A stretch of 64,000 nucleotides of DNA from Metellina segmentata (taxonomy: Eukaryota > Arthropoda > Arachnida > Araneae > Tetragnathidae). The stretch is from positions 123,763,967 through 123,827,966 of the forward strand of contig OX375881.1 in the NCBI GenBank assembly GCA_947359465.1, written 5' to 3'. Each line of letters begins with the position of its first letter. The first letter of the stretch is position 1. The notes beneath the pieces were generated by a model. That model worked only from the letters and a program-made list of their open reading frames with translations. It was not told the origin of the DNA and searched no databases. A program made the translations under genes and the position numbers. Shown piece after piece: positions 21,246 through 31,543 of the stretch.

Positions 21246-22025
21246 ATGTTTAGAGCAAATAAGAGAGACCTTTTATATGTGGCCGAAGAACTCGGTGAGG
21301 TCATAACAGACGAAATGACTAAAACCGAAATCCAAGATAAGATTAAATCTAACCCTAAATATATTTCTGATCCCCAATTTGTAAAGGATCTATTAGAATC
21401 CGTAATTTCGGAACGGAAAGCTGACGAAAGTTATGTACTTGAGTTGGAAAAGATTAAGTTGCAAAGAATAAAAGCTGAGCTTGAACTTACTAAAGCGAAA
21501 TCTGAGATAAAAGTGGATAGGGATTCGAGTTTATTAGTTTCGGAATCATTGGATTCAATTCTGAAAAGTGTCAGAACGTTGACCCTTAAAGTTCCGAGCA
21601 AACCGGAAGCGTGGGGTATGTTTTTCAATTCATTAGAAAGAGCATTTGACACAAAAGGTATCCCGAAACAATTCAAAGCTGAGATTTTACTTAATTTACT
21701 CGGAGAAAAGGCTTCGAATATTACTGTGTACATAAAAGATGATGAAATAAGTGATTATGAAAAAATTAAATCGATCGTGTTAAGAGAGTTTGAGCCGACA
21801 CCTCAAAAATGCTTGGAAAACTTTAAACTTGCTAATCGTCAACCAAACGAAACGTACGTGCAATTTTCTTCTAGATTAACTACAAATTTTGATTACTATC
21901 TTAAACTGAGAAATGTAACTGATTTTGAAAGCTTAAAACAGCTTACAGTTTCTGATAAAATATTTGAAATTTTGATAAGCAAACAGCTACACATGTCCGT
22001 ATTGGACAAGGTGAATCTTGGATGA
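21246..22025 (+). CDS. BEL gag, N-terminal/capsid part
   Basis: 259 codons from ATG 21246. A charged, helical first third (coiled-coil-like E-L-E-K-I-K-L-Q-R-I-K-A-E-L) is followed by the capsid-type region of BEL/Pao gag proteins (P-E-A-W-G-M-F-F-N-S-L-E-R-A-F; L-L-N-L-L-G-E-K-A; F-E-P-T-P-Q-K-C-L-E-N-F), the DUF1759-type domain. It ends at TGA 22023-22025, overlapping the next start by ATGA. BEL elements normally encode one Gag-Pol polyprotein, so this stop is probably a frameshift rather than a designed gene end. Confidence 0.82.
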   Translation: MFRANKRDLLYVAEELGEVITDEMTKTEIQDKIKSNPKYISDPQFVKDLLESVISERKADESYVLELEKIKLQRIKAELELTKAKSEIKVDRDSSLLVSESLDSILKSVRTLTLKVPSKPEAWGMFFNSLERAFDTKGIPKQFKAEILLNLLGEKASNITVYIKDDEISDYEKIKSIVLREFEPTPQKCLENFKLANRQPNETYVQFSSRLTTNFDYYLKLRNVTDFESLKQLTVSDKIFEILISKQLHMSVLDKVNLG

Positions 22026-22795
22026 AACCACAAGAGTTAGGAAAGGAATGCGACGTTTTTTCCTCATCTCGAGGCACGTCGTACTTCCCTCCGAAACATC
22101 CAGATAAGTTTTCAAAACATGTTCCAAAGGTTTTCCTTTCGGATTTCAAATCCGCAAAATGTGATTTTTGTAAATCGGGAACTCATTCTTTACATAAGTG
22201 TTATAGCTTTAAGAGGCTATCGGTGAAGGAGAGACTTGAGATTGTGAAAAGAAACAAACTCTGTTTCAACTGTCTCTCTGCTAATCATTCGGTTTCGAAT
22301 TGTGAATCATCGACTTCTTGTTCGCAGTGTAACAAGAAGCACCATGATAGCTTGCATTTTTGGCATGAGAAAAAACCCGTCCCTCCAGATAGATCTGAAG
22401 TGGATTATCAATCGGCTCCAGCTGTTGAGACTCCGAGTGTTAATAGGCTAAAAGCCAACGCAGTTTCATTCGAAACAAACACAGTAGATCAAACTTTCGT
22501 TGGTGCATCAAGCATGCAGGCTACTCGTAAATCTGTTTTGCTCTCCACAGCGATTGTTTATGTTAAAAGTAAAGATGGACGATTTATTAGTTGCAGGTGC
22601 TTACTGGATAGTGGTTCAATGAGTCATTTCTGTACAACTGATCTAATTGAGTGCTTACAGATTCGAAAAGAGAAAATTAATGTGGCTGTTTCTTGTTTGT
22701 CAGGCGCCTCATTAAATGTGAAGTCCAAAACATCGGTCGTTGTTAGTGATAAAACTGGAAGTTTCCAGCAAAAACTAGTTTCTTATTGTGCCTAA
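22022..22795 (+). CDS. BEL gag zinc knuckles and aspartic protease
   Basis: 257 codons in a new frame. Three Cys/His knuckles lie near 22158-22365 (C-D-F-C-K-S-G-T-H; C-F-N-C-L-S-A-N-H; C-S-Q-C-N-K-K-H-H), typical of BEL/Pao nucleocapsid. The protease follows with C-L-L-D-S-G-S-M-S-H-F (near 22600-22632), where Asp is catalytic. It ends at TAA 22793-22795, while the protein continues in the next frame (I-V-P-K-I-T near 22783), so an indel lies just before. Confidence 0.82.
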   Translation: MKPQELGKECDVFSSSRGTSYFPPKHPDKFSKHVPKVFLSDFKSAKCDFCKSGTHSLHKCYSFKRLSVKERLEIVKRNKLCFNCLSANHSVSNCESSTSCSQCNKKHHDSLHFWHEKKPVPPDRSEVDYQSAPAVETPSVNRLKANAVSFETNTVDQTFVGASSMQATRKSVLLSTAIVYVKSKDGRFISCRCLLDSGSMSHFCTTDLIECLQIRKEKINVAVSCLSGASLNVKSKTSVVVSDKTGSFQQKLVSYCA

Positions 22796-24863
22796 AATTA
22801 CGCACATAACTCCCGCGAAGTTAATTGATATCTCTGAATTGAATATCCCCGAGACCGTAGATCTGGCTGATCCTGAGTTTAATAAACCTAGTAGAATTGA
22901 TTTATTGTTGGGATCGGAAGTTTTTATGAGTTTATTGAGGTCTGGGCAATTAAGCCTTTGTAACTCCAAATTGATTCTCCAAAATACGGTTTTTGGATAT
23001 ATTGTCAGTGGGAGTATGTATGATAACTTCGATACGGATAGAATGTATTGCGGTTTAGTTAGTAATTTGGGAAATTTAGAGCGAGAAATTCAAAAGTTTT
23101 GGGAATTGGAAAATGTTGAGGAGTCCTTGACAAAAACCGAAGAAACTAAATTTTGTGATGAGCACTATGCTAGGACATATTTAAGAGATAATGATGGGAG
23201 ATATATTGTAAAAATGCCTCTCAAAGAGGATCCCTCGTGTTTAGGGGAATCGAGAGAGATCGCACTGAAAAGGTTAAACTCTTTGATTAGAAAGCTATCT
23301 AGAGATCCTGATTATTATAGCCTTTATAAGTCTTTTATAAGAGAGTACGAAACTTTAGGTCATATGACAGAAGTTTTTGAGGAACAACAACCACAGGCTA
23401 CTTATTATATCCCGCATCACAGCGTTTACAGAGCAGATAGTGCAACAACCAAACTGAGAGTTGTGTTTAACGCATCAACAGTGACAACTGCTGAGAATTC
23501 TTTGAATTCCATTCAGCTAAATGGAGGCGTGATACAAGACGACCTTTTTGCTATCATGTGTCGTTTTAGAAAACATCGATATGTTTTTACGGCAGACATT
23601 AAAAAGATGTTCAGAATGATTCTCATTAATGAGGATCAAAGAGATTTGCAGAGGATTTTGTGGAAATCCGCAATAGACGCTCCACTTAAAACGTATCGTC
23701 TGAACACTGTCATGTACGGGACAGTTAGTGCTCCATATCTCGCCATGAGAACTTTGAAACAACTGTCTATTGAAGAGAGAATAGATTTTCCTGAAGCAGC
23801 GTCAGCCCTAGTTACAGACGTGTATATCGACGCCATTCTGACTGGCGGTGATGACCTACATCAAACTAAAGTACTTCAGCAACAGTTAATTGGCATCCTT
23901 CAGAGAGGTGGAATGGAGCTCCACAAATGGTTCGCCAATTGTCCTGAACTGTCTGTACAATCAAGTGCCGAGTATTCGTTCGCACATCCAGAAGAGACCA
24001 AGACATTGGGTGTCTCCTGGAAGCCGTACAGTGACTATTTCTCGTTCAACCTTCTTGATGAGAATATGGATGTCACGAAGAGAGCTGTGTTGTCTACAAT
24101 AGCTCGCATCTTTGACCCTCTAGGTCTTCTGGGACCAGTCATCTCAAGGGCTAAAATATTCCTCCAACGTCTTTGGCTGCTGAAATTGGGTTGGAATGAT
24201 CCATTGCCATCGGCTGAGGTGACGGGGTGGAGAAATTTCATTGCAGCGCTTGCGGCCACGAGAACCTTACACATTGATCGTCGAATCCTAACAGATGATC
24301 CTGCTTCGATCCAGATGCATGGCTTCTCGGATGCCTCGGAGAAAGCGTATGGCGCCGCGGTGTACCTTCGATCAACAAATTCTTCAACTGGTGCTATATT
24401 GGTTAGTTTAGTGGCTAGCAAGTCCAGAGTTTCACCCATAAAAAGTGTGACGATCCCTCGTCTTGAGTTGTGTGCTGCCGTGCTTCTAGCTAAACTGACC
24501 AATAGAATTATCAAAGCCTTGAAGCTAAACGTGTCCCACAACTACCTTTGGAGTGATTCCATGATAGTTCTTTCATGGATCCAAAGGAAATCCTGTGATC
24601 TCAAAACTTTCGTGGCTAACAGAGTTACCACGATTCAGGAGTTGACGTCTCTTGCCCAATGGCGTCATGTACCATCCGCCTCAAATCCAGCAGATCTTAT
24701 CTCACGAGGTATTGATCCTGACAAGTTAATCCGTAACGAACTGTGGTGGCATGGACCCAAGTTCTTACACGAGGCAGGTGATCCTATTCCAGAGGCTTGG
24801 GAAGTGGTAATTCCCGATGAAGAGATTGAAAGAGAGCTTAGAACAAACTCTAAGGACCAGTAA
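22788..24863 (+). CDS. BEL reverse transcriptase and RNase H
   Basis: 691 codons. RT block: T-A-D-I-K-K-M-F with the first Asp at 23595-23597, and the palm motif Y-I-D-A-I-L-T-G, where the second Asp of Y-x-D-D is Ala (GCC, 23832-23834). This should cripple polymerisation. RNase H block: G-F-S-D-A-S (near 24327), R-L-E-L-C-A-A (near 24463), W-S-D-S-M-I (near 24550) and N-P-A-D-L (near 24685) keep the acidic residues. The first codons overlap the previous frame; the annotated start is formal since this is an internal part of the polyprotein. It ends at 24863, overlapping the integrase frame. Confidence 0.9.
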   Translation: MPKITHITPAKLIDISELNIPETVDLADPEFNKPSRIDLLLGSEVFMSLLRSGQLSLCNSKLILQNTVFGYIVSGSMYDNFDTDRMYCGLVSNLGNLEREIQKFWELENVEESLTKTEETKFCDEHYARTYLRDNDGRYIVKMPLKEDPSCLGESREIALKRLNSLIRKLSRDPDYYSLYKSFIREYETLGHMTEVFEEQQPQATYYIPHHSVYRADSATTKLRVVFNASTVTTAENSLNSIQLNGGVIQDDLFAIMCRFRKHRYVFTADIKKMFRMILINEDQRDLQRILWKSAIDAPLKTYRLNTVMYGTVSAPYLAMRTLKQLSIEERIDFPEAASALVTDVYIDAILTGGDDLHQTKVLQQQLIGILQRGGMELHKWFANCPELSVQSSAEYSFAHPEETKTLGVSWKPYSDYFSFNLLDENMDVTKRAVLSTIARIFDPLGLLGPVISRAKIFLQRLWLLKLGWNDPLPSAEVTGWRNFIAALAATRTLHIDRRILTDDPASIQMHGFSDASEKAYGAAVYLRSTNSSTGAILVSLVASKSRVSPIKSVTIPRLELCAAVLLAKLTNRIIKALKLNVSHNYLWSDSMIVLSWIQRKSCDLKTFVANRVTTIQELTSLAQWRHVPSASNPADLISRGIDPDKLIRNELWWHGPKFLHEAGDPIPEAWEVVIPDEEIERELRTNSKDQ

Positions 24864-26370
24864 CTGTTTAGTGAATTTAAATGATTGTGATGATTTTCTT
24901 TTGAGCAAATTACTTGATTTAAGTAACAATTATGTACATATTTTGCGAGTTATATGTTATTTGTTTAGATTTTCATACAACCTTAGAACCCCAACTCAAA
25001 AAAAGCAAGGCCCTCTCACACCAAAAGAGTTGAGAGGTGGTGAGGTAAGTTTAATCAGATTATTACAGCAATCTGAATTCAAGTATGAATATGTTGCTTT
25101 GAAGAAGGGTAAGCCTGTTACAGGCAAATTATCTTTAAATTGTTTTTTGGATAATGATCAAATTATTAGAATTGGTGGACGTTTCAGTAATTCTAATTTA
25201 AGTATTAGTGCAAAACATCCTATGCTGTTACCTGCTAATCATAAATTAACTTGTATTATTTTGAAACATTTTCATTTGAAATATTTGCATGTTGGACCAA
25301 CTTCCTTGTTATATCATGTACGTCAAAATTTCTCGCCTTTAAATGGCAGAAACATATGTCGCAAAATAGTACACGAGTGTATTACTTGTTTCAAAAACAA
25401 GCCTATAGCAGTGACACAAATCATGCGTGATTTGCCAAGTGAGCGTGTTGTTTCATCCTTTCCTTTTCATTTCACTGGTGTTGACTTTTGCGGACCCTTT
25501 TTTATTAAGTTTAAGAATCAAAGAAAAGGTGTGCTAAATAAAATTTATGTAGCTATATTTGTATGCCTGTGCACTAAAGCATTACACCTGGACTTTGTTT
25601 CCGATTTAACATCTGATGCATTTATTGCATGTTTAAAGCGATTTTTCAGTCGTAGGGGCAAATCTGCGAAGTTGTGGAGTGATAATGGTACCAACTTTGT
25701 AGGTGCAAATTCTGAAATGAAAAGATTATTTCGTCTAGTTAAATGTCCAGATGAAACCTTGGCAAATTACTACACTTGTGAAGGTATAGATTGGAAATTC
25801 ATTCCTCCAAAATCGCCGAATTTTGGTGGCTTGTGGGAAGCAGGGGTGAAATCCTTTAAGTTTCACTTGAAACGTGTCATTGGTAACTCCAGACTCACGT
25901 TAGAAGAATTCCTAACGGTGATTTTGGAAATTGAGGGAGTTCTAAATTCAAGACCCCTTACACCCCTATCTCTAGAATACGACAATTTTGAAACACTGAC
26001 ACCAGGTCATTTCTTAATTGGTCGGCCTGTATCGAATATAGTAGAACCTCGGTTAATTAATATTACTGAAAGTAAATTGTCTAAATGGCAGAGAATTACA
26101 AAATTCTCGCAACAAATCATAAAAATTTGGAAGCGAGACTATCTGAACACTCTAAAGCAGAGATGGAAATTTTGTAAAACCGATGTATCTTGTGGAGCAT
26201 TGGTGCTGATAAAAAATGATTTACCTGGCACTAAATGGCTTCCGGATAGAATAGTGAAAATATACCAAAGTTCAGACCAAAGGGTAAGAGTCATTGATAT
26301 CAAAATTCCTAATGGAAAGGTATTAAAAAGAAATGTCCGTGATGTTTGCATACTGCCTTTAGAAACTTAA
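24817..26370 (+). CDS. BEL integrase
   Basis: 517 codons in a third frame. An H2C2-like zinc finger (H-F-H...H-E-C-I-T-C near 25265-25392) is followed by the DDE core: V-D-F-C-G-P-F (near 25480), W-S-D-N-G-T-N-F-V-G-A (near 25675) and G-L-W-E-A-G-V-K (near 25830). Then comes the C-terminal domain found after BEL/Pao integrases (W-L-P-D-R-I-V-K-I-Y near 26240), ending at TAA 26368-26370. Catalytic residues look intact. The frame differs from RT, with the shift near 24840-24860. Confidence 0.9.
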   Translation: MKRLKESLEQTLRTSNCLVNLNDCDDFLLSKLLDLSNNYVHILRVICYLFRFSYNLRTPTQKKQGPLTPKELRGGEVSLIRLLQQSEFKYEYVALKKGKPVTGKLSLNCFLDNDQIIRIGGRFSNSNLSISAKHPMLLPANHKLTCIILKHFHLKYLHVGPTSLLYHVRQNFSPLNGRNICRKIVHECITCFKNKPIAVTQIMRDLPSERVVSSFPFHFTGVDFCGPFFIKFKNQRKGVLNKIYVAIFVCLCTKALHLDFVSDLTSDAFIACLKRFFSRRGKSAKLWSDNGTNFVGANSEMKRLFRLVKCPDETLANYYTCEGIDWKFIPPKSPNFGGLWEAGVKSFKFHLKRVIGNSRLTLEEFLTVILEIEGVLNSRPLTPLSLEYDNFETLTPGHFLIGRPVSNIVEPRLINITESKLSKWQRITKFSQQIIKIWKRDYLNTLKQRWKFCKTDVSCGALVLIKNDLPGTKWLPDRIVKIYQSSDQRVRVIDIKIPNGKVLKRNVRDVCILPLET

Positions 26371-26515
26371 AATATTATAATAATTGATCATTTAAAAGCA
26401 TTTGATTTATTGCACATGTTTAAGAAGTTGTATTGTAATGTGTTTGAATATATTTGTAAGTGTTTATTTTCTGTTAATTGAGTTGTAGTTTGTTATTTAG
26501 TTTGAAACCCCCAAT

Positions 26516-26537
26516 TGTGTGTGTGTGTGTGTGTGTT
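26516..26537. repeat. (GT)n microsatellite in BEL 3' region
   Basis: About 11 GT units shortly before the 3' LTR, outside coding sequence. Confidence 0.9.
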
Positions 26538-26542
26538 TCAAC

Positions 26543-26550
26543 GTGGGGAG
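26543..26550 (+). promoter_or_regulatory. BEL polypurine tract
   Basis: GTGGGGAG directly abuts the 3' LTR, the expected place and composition for the plus-strand primer. Confidence 0.65.
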
Positions 26551-26700
26551 TGTACAGACCCTTGTCGCGAGGTGGCGTTGCGAACAGTGACGTATCGCCA
26601 ACGAGGAAATGTGCCCTGCGTGGCAAAGCTTTAAAAGAGTTCAGAGTTGAAAATAAAGTGTGTTACAGTCCACGTGTGTTTTACTGAGCTAGCGAGAACA
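26551..26700 (+). repeat. BEL 3' LTR
   Basis: 150 bp, followed by the target duplicate CGCTT (26701-26705). Confidence 0.93.
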
Positions 26701-26705
26701 CGCTT

Positions 26706-26994
26706 GGTTTTAAAAGGGCAAACATATTCCAAACAACAAAGCCTCAAATTTCTAAAACCGAGATTTTTCCCATGATAATAAATTCAAGTATTAAAGTAAT
26801 CAAGTAATAAAACATTAAAATTTTCTGTAAAACTGTGAAGGAGTATCACAAACACAATAAAAGTTCAGAAAGGGTGACAGCCTGCTAAAAAACAGAATAT
26901 AAGTATTTAAATTTTCAAAAATTTTAAATTTTTAAATGGGTGAGACTTAGTTCCTACAAAACTTTGCCAAAGCCCGGTTGAAAAAGAAGGACAA
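26706..26994 (+). other. probable leader of the Loa-like LINE
   Basis: AT-rich, non-coding, before the first ORF1 frame. No defined 5' end of the LINE could be found. Confidence 0.4.
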
Positions 26995-28378
26995 ATGACT
27001 ACATCTCTGTGGGATCTACCTGAGGTGCGTAGCGAAACTGTGACTGGCTCTCAACCAGTGGTCGATTGTGGCCCCTCGGGGCCTGCGACCAGTAAAAAAC
27101 TCTCTGACGTCTGTTTAACCACAAGACCCGCGTCGACCAATCCCCCATCCGGAAGACAAGAAGTAGTAAAGTCCTCTCTGCTTGACCTCGTGCCTGGATG
27201 GGTAACGATGTCTCGTGCACAAACATATAAGCACAGGAGACGACTAAATACGATTCGTCGAACTGAATCTGGTAATGGAAAGCCCCAACAGCAGCAGAAG
27301 GAGACCCCAGCAGGTAAAAGAGGTAGGCCAGATAATGGCCTTCACCTAGTACCTCGGTACAGACGAAGCAACCAAGGACATCTGCTCCATGGTCATACAG
27401 TCAAGCAGCAGCAGGTATGAGAATGGCCATCGTTCAGGAGGTCTTCGAAGAAGCAAGGTTGTCTCCTGCAGATGGTATGTACATTCAGAGAGACATTGAT
27501 AGGAATATTGATTCAATGGATTTCGATAAAATGGCCCCCTCAATTTTTAACCGCAGGTGTACTGAACGGTGCCCTCATGCTTCACTGTACCAATGAGTAC
27601 TCAGTGAAATGGATACAGGGTAACTATGATGGGGGGAGGGTCGGTGCCTTTAAAATCAGGGTGCTGAAAGCGGCTGACCTTCCCAAACCAGTGAAAATAG
27701 CCTTCAAAACCCGTGATGTCTTCACCACAGATGGTGAGGTACTGTTTCGACGGCCTGCCCGATCGAACCCAGACTTCAACACTGAAGAGTGGAAAATCCG
27801 TGAGAGGGTCATTGTAGGGGATCGTGCCTATACTAGGTGGATATTCGAAATGGACCAAAGATCAACCCAGCTCTTACGAGAGTGGAATTTCGAGGTCTTC
27901 ACAGGAGCGTTCGGAAAAGGACTCTGTAATATCTTGTCTGATCCAAATGCTACTCGCAACCCTCCCCCTACCTGCCGAAGTCGATAAACCACTTGCAGAC
28001 TCGGGTAATGTGGCTCAGCCTGCACTGGATGCAGCTGTAGCGGAACTATCTGTAGAATCTGATGAGGTGGCTTTAAAACTTGCAACGGACGAATCTGTGA
28101 TGGAACCGCTGGCGCAGACGGTGGGTTATGAACCTGAAATTTTTTTATGTGAGCTCAGTAGGCATGGATGTCATAGAACCAGTTTCTGGGGAAATCACTC
28201 CAACAATAGGAACAAAGCCTCAAAAGCCACAGTATCCTTCCAGTTCAGTTAGTGACTCCACTGGGTCACTATTCAAAGAAATTGATGATCTTGTGCTCTC
28301 TGACTCAGGATCAGACAAAACATATATGTCTTTGTCTACCAGAGAGGACTCGGCTTTAATCGAGTAGTAAACGTCTCA
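26995..28378 (+). pseudogene. Loa-like LINE ORF1 (DUF4780-type), broken
   Basis: ORF1 is spread over frames 26995-27420 (Ser/Thr-rich then basic), 27417-27597 (M-A-I-V-Q-E-V-F-E-E-A), 27560-27987 and 27970-28378 (acidic tail). The third part reads G-A-L-M-L-H-C-T-N-E-Y...W-I-Q and later N-P-D-F-N-T-E-E-W...S-T-Q-L-L-R, the pattern of the DUF4780 domain found in ORF1 of Loa/R1-group LINEs, presumably RNA-binding in the retrotransposon particle. At least three frameshifts. The ORF2 half follows after a ~60-bp gap. Confidence 0.65.
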
Positions 28379-28954
28379 CTAAGGGTTAACCTTGTTACTA
28401 TTCATAACCTAACAACTTGGTTATGTCTGAACCGCTGAGGAAAGTAGGCAATCCCATAAGGATTGCATAAATCAATCTTCACCATAGCCAGTCTCCTTCA
28501 GCTTTACTTAGCAAGAGACTGGTAGAAGGAAAGATAGATATTACCCTAATACAGGAACCCTGGGTCAGTCATGTAAGTATCCTAGGCCTTAATAACTGAG
28601 GGAATCTATTCTTCGATCATTCATGCAGCAAATCGAGAGCATGTATCATCGTAAATAAAAATCTTAATGCCCTCCTTATGGCTAATTTCTTTGATGGGGA
28701 TAATGTTGCTATTAAGTTGATCAGTGAAAACTGAGATACCACATGTATCATGTCAGCGTACCTTCCATATGAAGAAGAAATTCCTCTAGCGACTTCAGAC
28801 AGAAGATTTGTCAAGCACTGCTTACGCACTAGGATGAAGTTTATTGTGGGATGTGACGCAAATGCATACCACACCATTTGGGGAAGTTCCAACTGCAACA
28901 AAAGAGGTGAGGAACTAATAGAATGTTTCTTATGGAATAACCTTTTTATCCTCA

Positions 28955-28992
28955 ATATATATATATACAGAGAGAGAGAGAGAGAGAGAGAG
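28955..28992. repeat. compound (AT)n(AG)n microsatellite inside the LINE endonuclease
   Basis: About six AT units then about 12 AG units, placed between the N-L-F-I-L-N codons and the resumption of endonuclease similarity (N-K-P-T-F), which continues in a shifted frame. Confidence 0.85.
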
Positions 28993-29302
28993 GTAACAAA
29001 CCAACATTTGTCAACAGCAACAGAAAAGAAGTCATTCACATCATCTTCTTTAATTCTAATGCAGTTAACTGCATAAAGGACTGGCATATGTCTGACTGTA
29101 CCACACTGTCAGACCATAGACAGATCCACATTTCTTTAACAGGTCCTACTATGAATATGCAGCAGGATCAAAGAAATCCTAGGTATAAAAAATGGCATTC
29201 CTATAGGGAGGACCTTCACCGCCTCTTAGAGGGTAGGAGTCACAACCTTCCCTCACTGGTGGTCTTGGAATTGGCTGTTGACTCTGTGCAGCAGTCCATT
29301 CA

Positions 29303-29313
29303 CCAGTCCTACC
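29303..29313. repeat. target-site duplication, left copy (R1/Loa-like LINE)
   Basis: CCAGTCCTACC, repeated at 35778-35788. Joining the sequence across one copy gives an uninterrupted Loa-like reading frame. Confidence 0.88.
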
Positions 29314-29331
29314 TTCCTTCCTTCCTTCGAA

Positions 29332-30715
29332 TGGAAGCAGTACCCTCCGTACCGAGTTATTGAAAACCCACAGCGGATTAGCCGAAGTTAGGGAAAGCCT
29401 CTAATGAGAAATATTAGAAATGGGCCTAGTGACACGCCGTCCGAAAAGCCCTTATCTGCCCAGGATGAACACGATAGGGAGTGGACGTGGTCGACCCGTG
29501 AATGTGTGCGCTGAAGATATGTGGTCCGGCTCATTGATATCAATCAACCTTAGGTCCGTTTTGAGCCGGAAAAGTTTTCTTCATAGATTCGTGCCGAGGG
29601 GTGATCAGAGACGCACACCCAGGCATCTCCTAGGAACCTATCGGCGTTCCTGAGTAGCCCAACGGAACAGCAGGCTTCCCCAACATCCCTGTTTATCCGG
29701 TACCGTGGGCAACCGATACCATCATCTATGGAGTCTTGCAGACCCTTTCCGTCCGCCAGATAGCCTTCTTTCGTTAGCGTACAGGTATTGGCCTAGGGCA
29801 GCCGGGGAGTGGTCCCGACACCGCTAGTTTCCGTGTGGCACATAAGGAGGTTCCTGTCGCTACTTGATCGCAGGAACAGCGGCATCGCCCTGTGCCAGTT
29901 CCTACGACCCAAACCGATAGCCTGCTGGCTAGAGCGTTTCGCCACGTTAGAGACTGACATATTCCTCCTACACGGATAGACCCATGATCTGCGGAGTTAT
30001 GGAGTCCCCTTGCAACTCCAGAAAGAGCCGCGGTCCGAGTGGTGGGGCCATAACTCTTCATTCCTTGGAACTAACGCACGTCCACTTAGGGACCCCAAGC
30101 ATTGTCTACGTAAACTGATAACAAGTTACTAACTGTTTATCAATTACTTGGTTCAGGATGCACACCGCCCCAAGTGCGCAGAGCCCTCCCCCGATCCTTT
30201 TGCCCGGATCTCGGGTCCTCAGACCCATCATCTTGCTATCATCCCTACGGACAGTCTTCCCGGACATTAAAAGCCACCACCAGCTTTCCGTCCGGGTTGA
30301 ACCACGACTACTTCCCCAACAGACAGTAGCGTGTACACCTTCCCAGGGTGTGTATGCCTAGGCGGCATAAGGTACAAGTACCACACAAAAATACAGTTTG
30401 GCTACATAAATACAGATTTGCCACATAGAGTTATGCATTTTCACAACTTACAGTACAATACTTTCATCTGTTGCTGATAAACTTAGAGTTAAGCATCACA
30501 GATTATACATTTCCGCAACTTCTAGCACGAGGCCTTCATTAGTTGCTAAATAACATGCAGTAGGAAGAACTGAAAAGAGAGAAGGTAGTCACCGGCATCT
30601 GCCAAGGGGACCTTCGATGAAAGGGTTGCCACAGACTTCCAGCACAAGTGCCTTCGATTCGTGTCTGTTCTTCAAGGCGGTAGGAGAAACAGAGAGTAAT
30701 GAAGTTCACTTACTT
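29332..30715 (-). other. 3' untranslated region of the R1/Loa-like LINE
   Basis: About 1.4 kb of GC-richer sequence without domains between the CCHC motif and the repeat tail. Confidence 0.55.
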
Positions 30716-31543
30716 CTAGGATGGGAGAGGATACCTTAGATGGGGAATTTGAGGCGTCAGCCTTTTAGTCACATAGTTTCCCAAGCAGAGGATTGCTTGG
30801 AACCACTCTGGGCGAGTAGTGAAGTCTTGAGGTCGGAAGCGAAACCAGCCAAGGTACTGGTTAAGAGGTTTGACAAGTTCGCAGTCGAGGAGACAGTGCG
30901 AGGCATCCCCCAGTTCTCCACACTGACACAAGCCCGATCCTTGTCACCGCATACGTTGAAAGTATTGCGGAAAGCGACCATGACCTGTAAGCAGTTGAGT
31001 CGCAATCGGGTGGTACACGTGTCTTTTGAGATCAGGGTTGGGGAGATACTTATAAGTTTCTCTGCCTACCAAATCTCCACTCCATCGCCACTTCCATTGA
31101 TCCATAAAGATCTGCAGGAGGCAGTTGCTGACAGTAGAGTACGATCTCTGCACGTGTATTTCCACTTCGCTCTTGTCAGTGGCCTTTTTAGCCGCGGTAT
31201 CAGCCGCTTCATTACCAGTGAAACCGACGTGAGCTTTTATCCAATGCATTTGGATACCCTGGAAGCTAGTGACCGCCTTGTACAGAGTTTTGATTCTCTG
31301 CACTGCAGGGAGAGTGCAGAGTGGGTCCTTCAACGCCATGAGCGAAGAGAGGCTGTCCGAATAGATATGGGTGGTTTTGTTGTCGGAGTACAGGGGTCGG
31401 TCCCGAACCCACTCGTACGCCTTTTCAAGAGCTGCGAGCTCTGCCAAATATACTGTTGCTTGGTCACCAAGCCGGTACGTATGTTCTTCGACAATACAAC
31501 CAAAGTACATTACCACGAAAGCTGCTCCATACCTATCTCTCAT
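30716..31543 (-). pseudogene. LINE RNase H and C-terminal zinc motif
   Basis: The RNase H domain (31543-30944) continues the T-D-G at the end of the RT frame after a frameshift. A-E-L-A-A-L-E (near 31450), Y-S-D-S-L-S-S (near 31370) and H-V-G-F-T-G-N-E-A-A-D (near 31215) give the acidic residues. The frame 30931-30716 adds C-Q-C-G...H-C-L-L-D-C, the CCHC-type tail found after RT/RNase H in R1/Loa LINEs. A frameshift near 30940 separates the two. Confidence 0.78.

Larger units (their letters stand above)
20871..26700 (+). mobile_element. BEL/Pao LTR retrotransposon, young
   Basis: 5830 bp, with LTRs of 151 and 150 bp differing only in one T of a T-run, flanked on both sides by CGCTT (20866-20870, 26701-26705). 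It encodes gag with three zinc knuckles, aspartic protease, RT, RNase H and an integrase with the C-terminal domain usual in BEL/Pao, in that order. The near-identical LTRs mean a recent insertion, yet pol has three frame breaks and a changed RT active site. Confidence 0.93.

Noticed and set aside
27828..28085. Minus-strand frames opposite LINE ORF1
   Set aside because: Shadows of the ORF1 coding strand, which carries the DUF4780-like pattern.
29420..30361. Short open frames in the GC-rich LINE 3' region as host exons
   Set aside because: They lie between the LINE CCHC end and its repeat tail inside the 11-bp duplication, so they belong to the inserted element.
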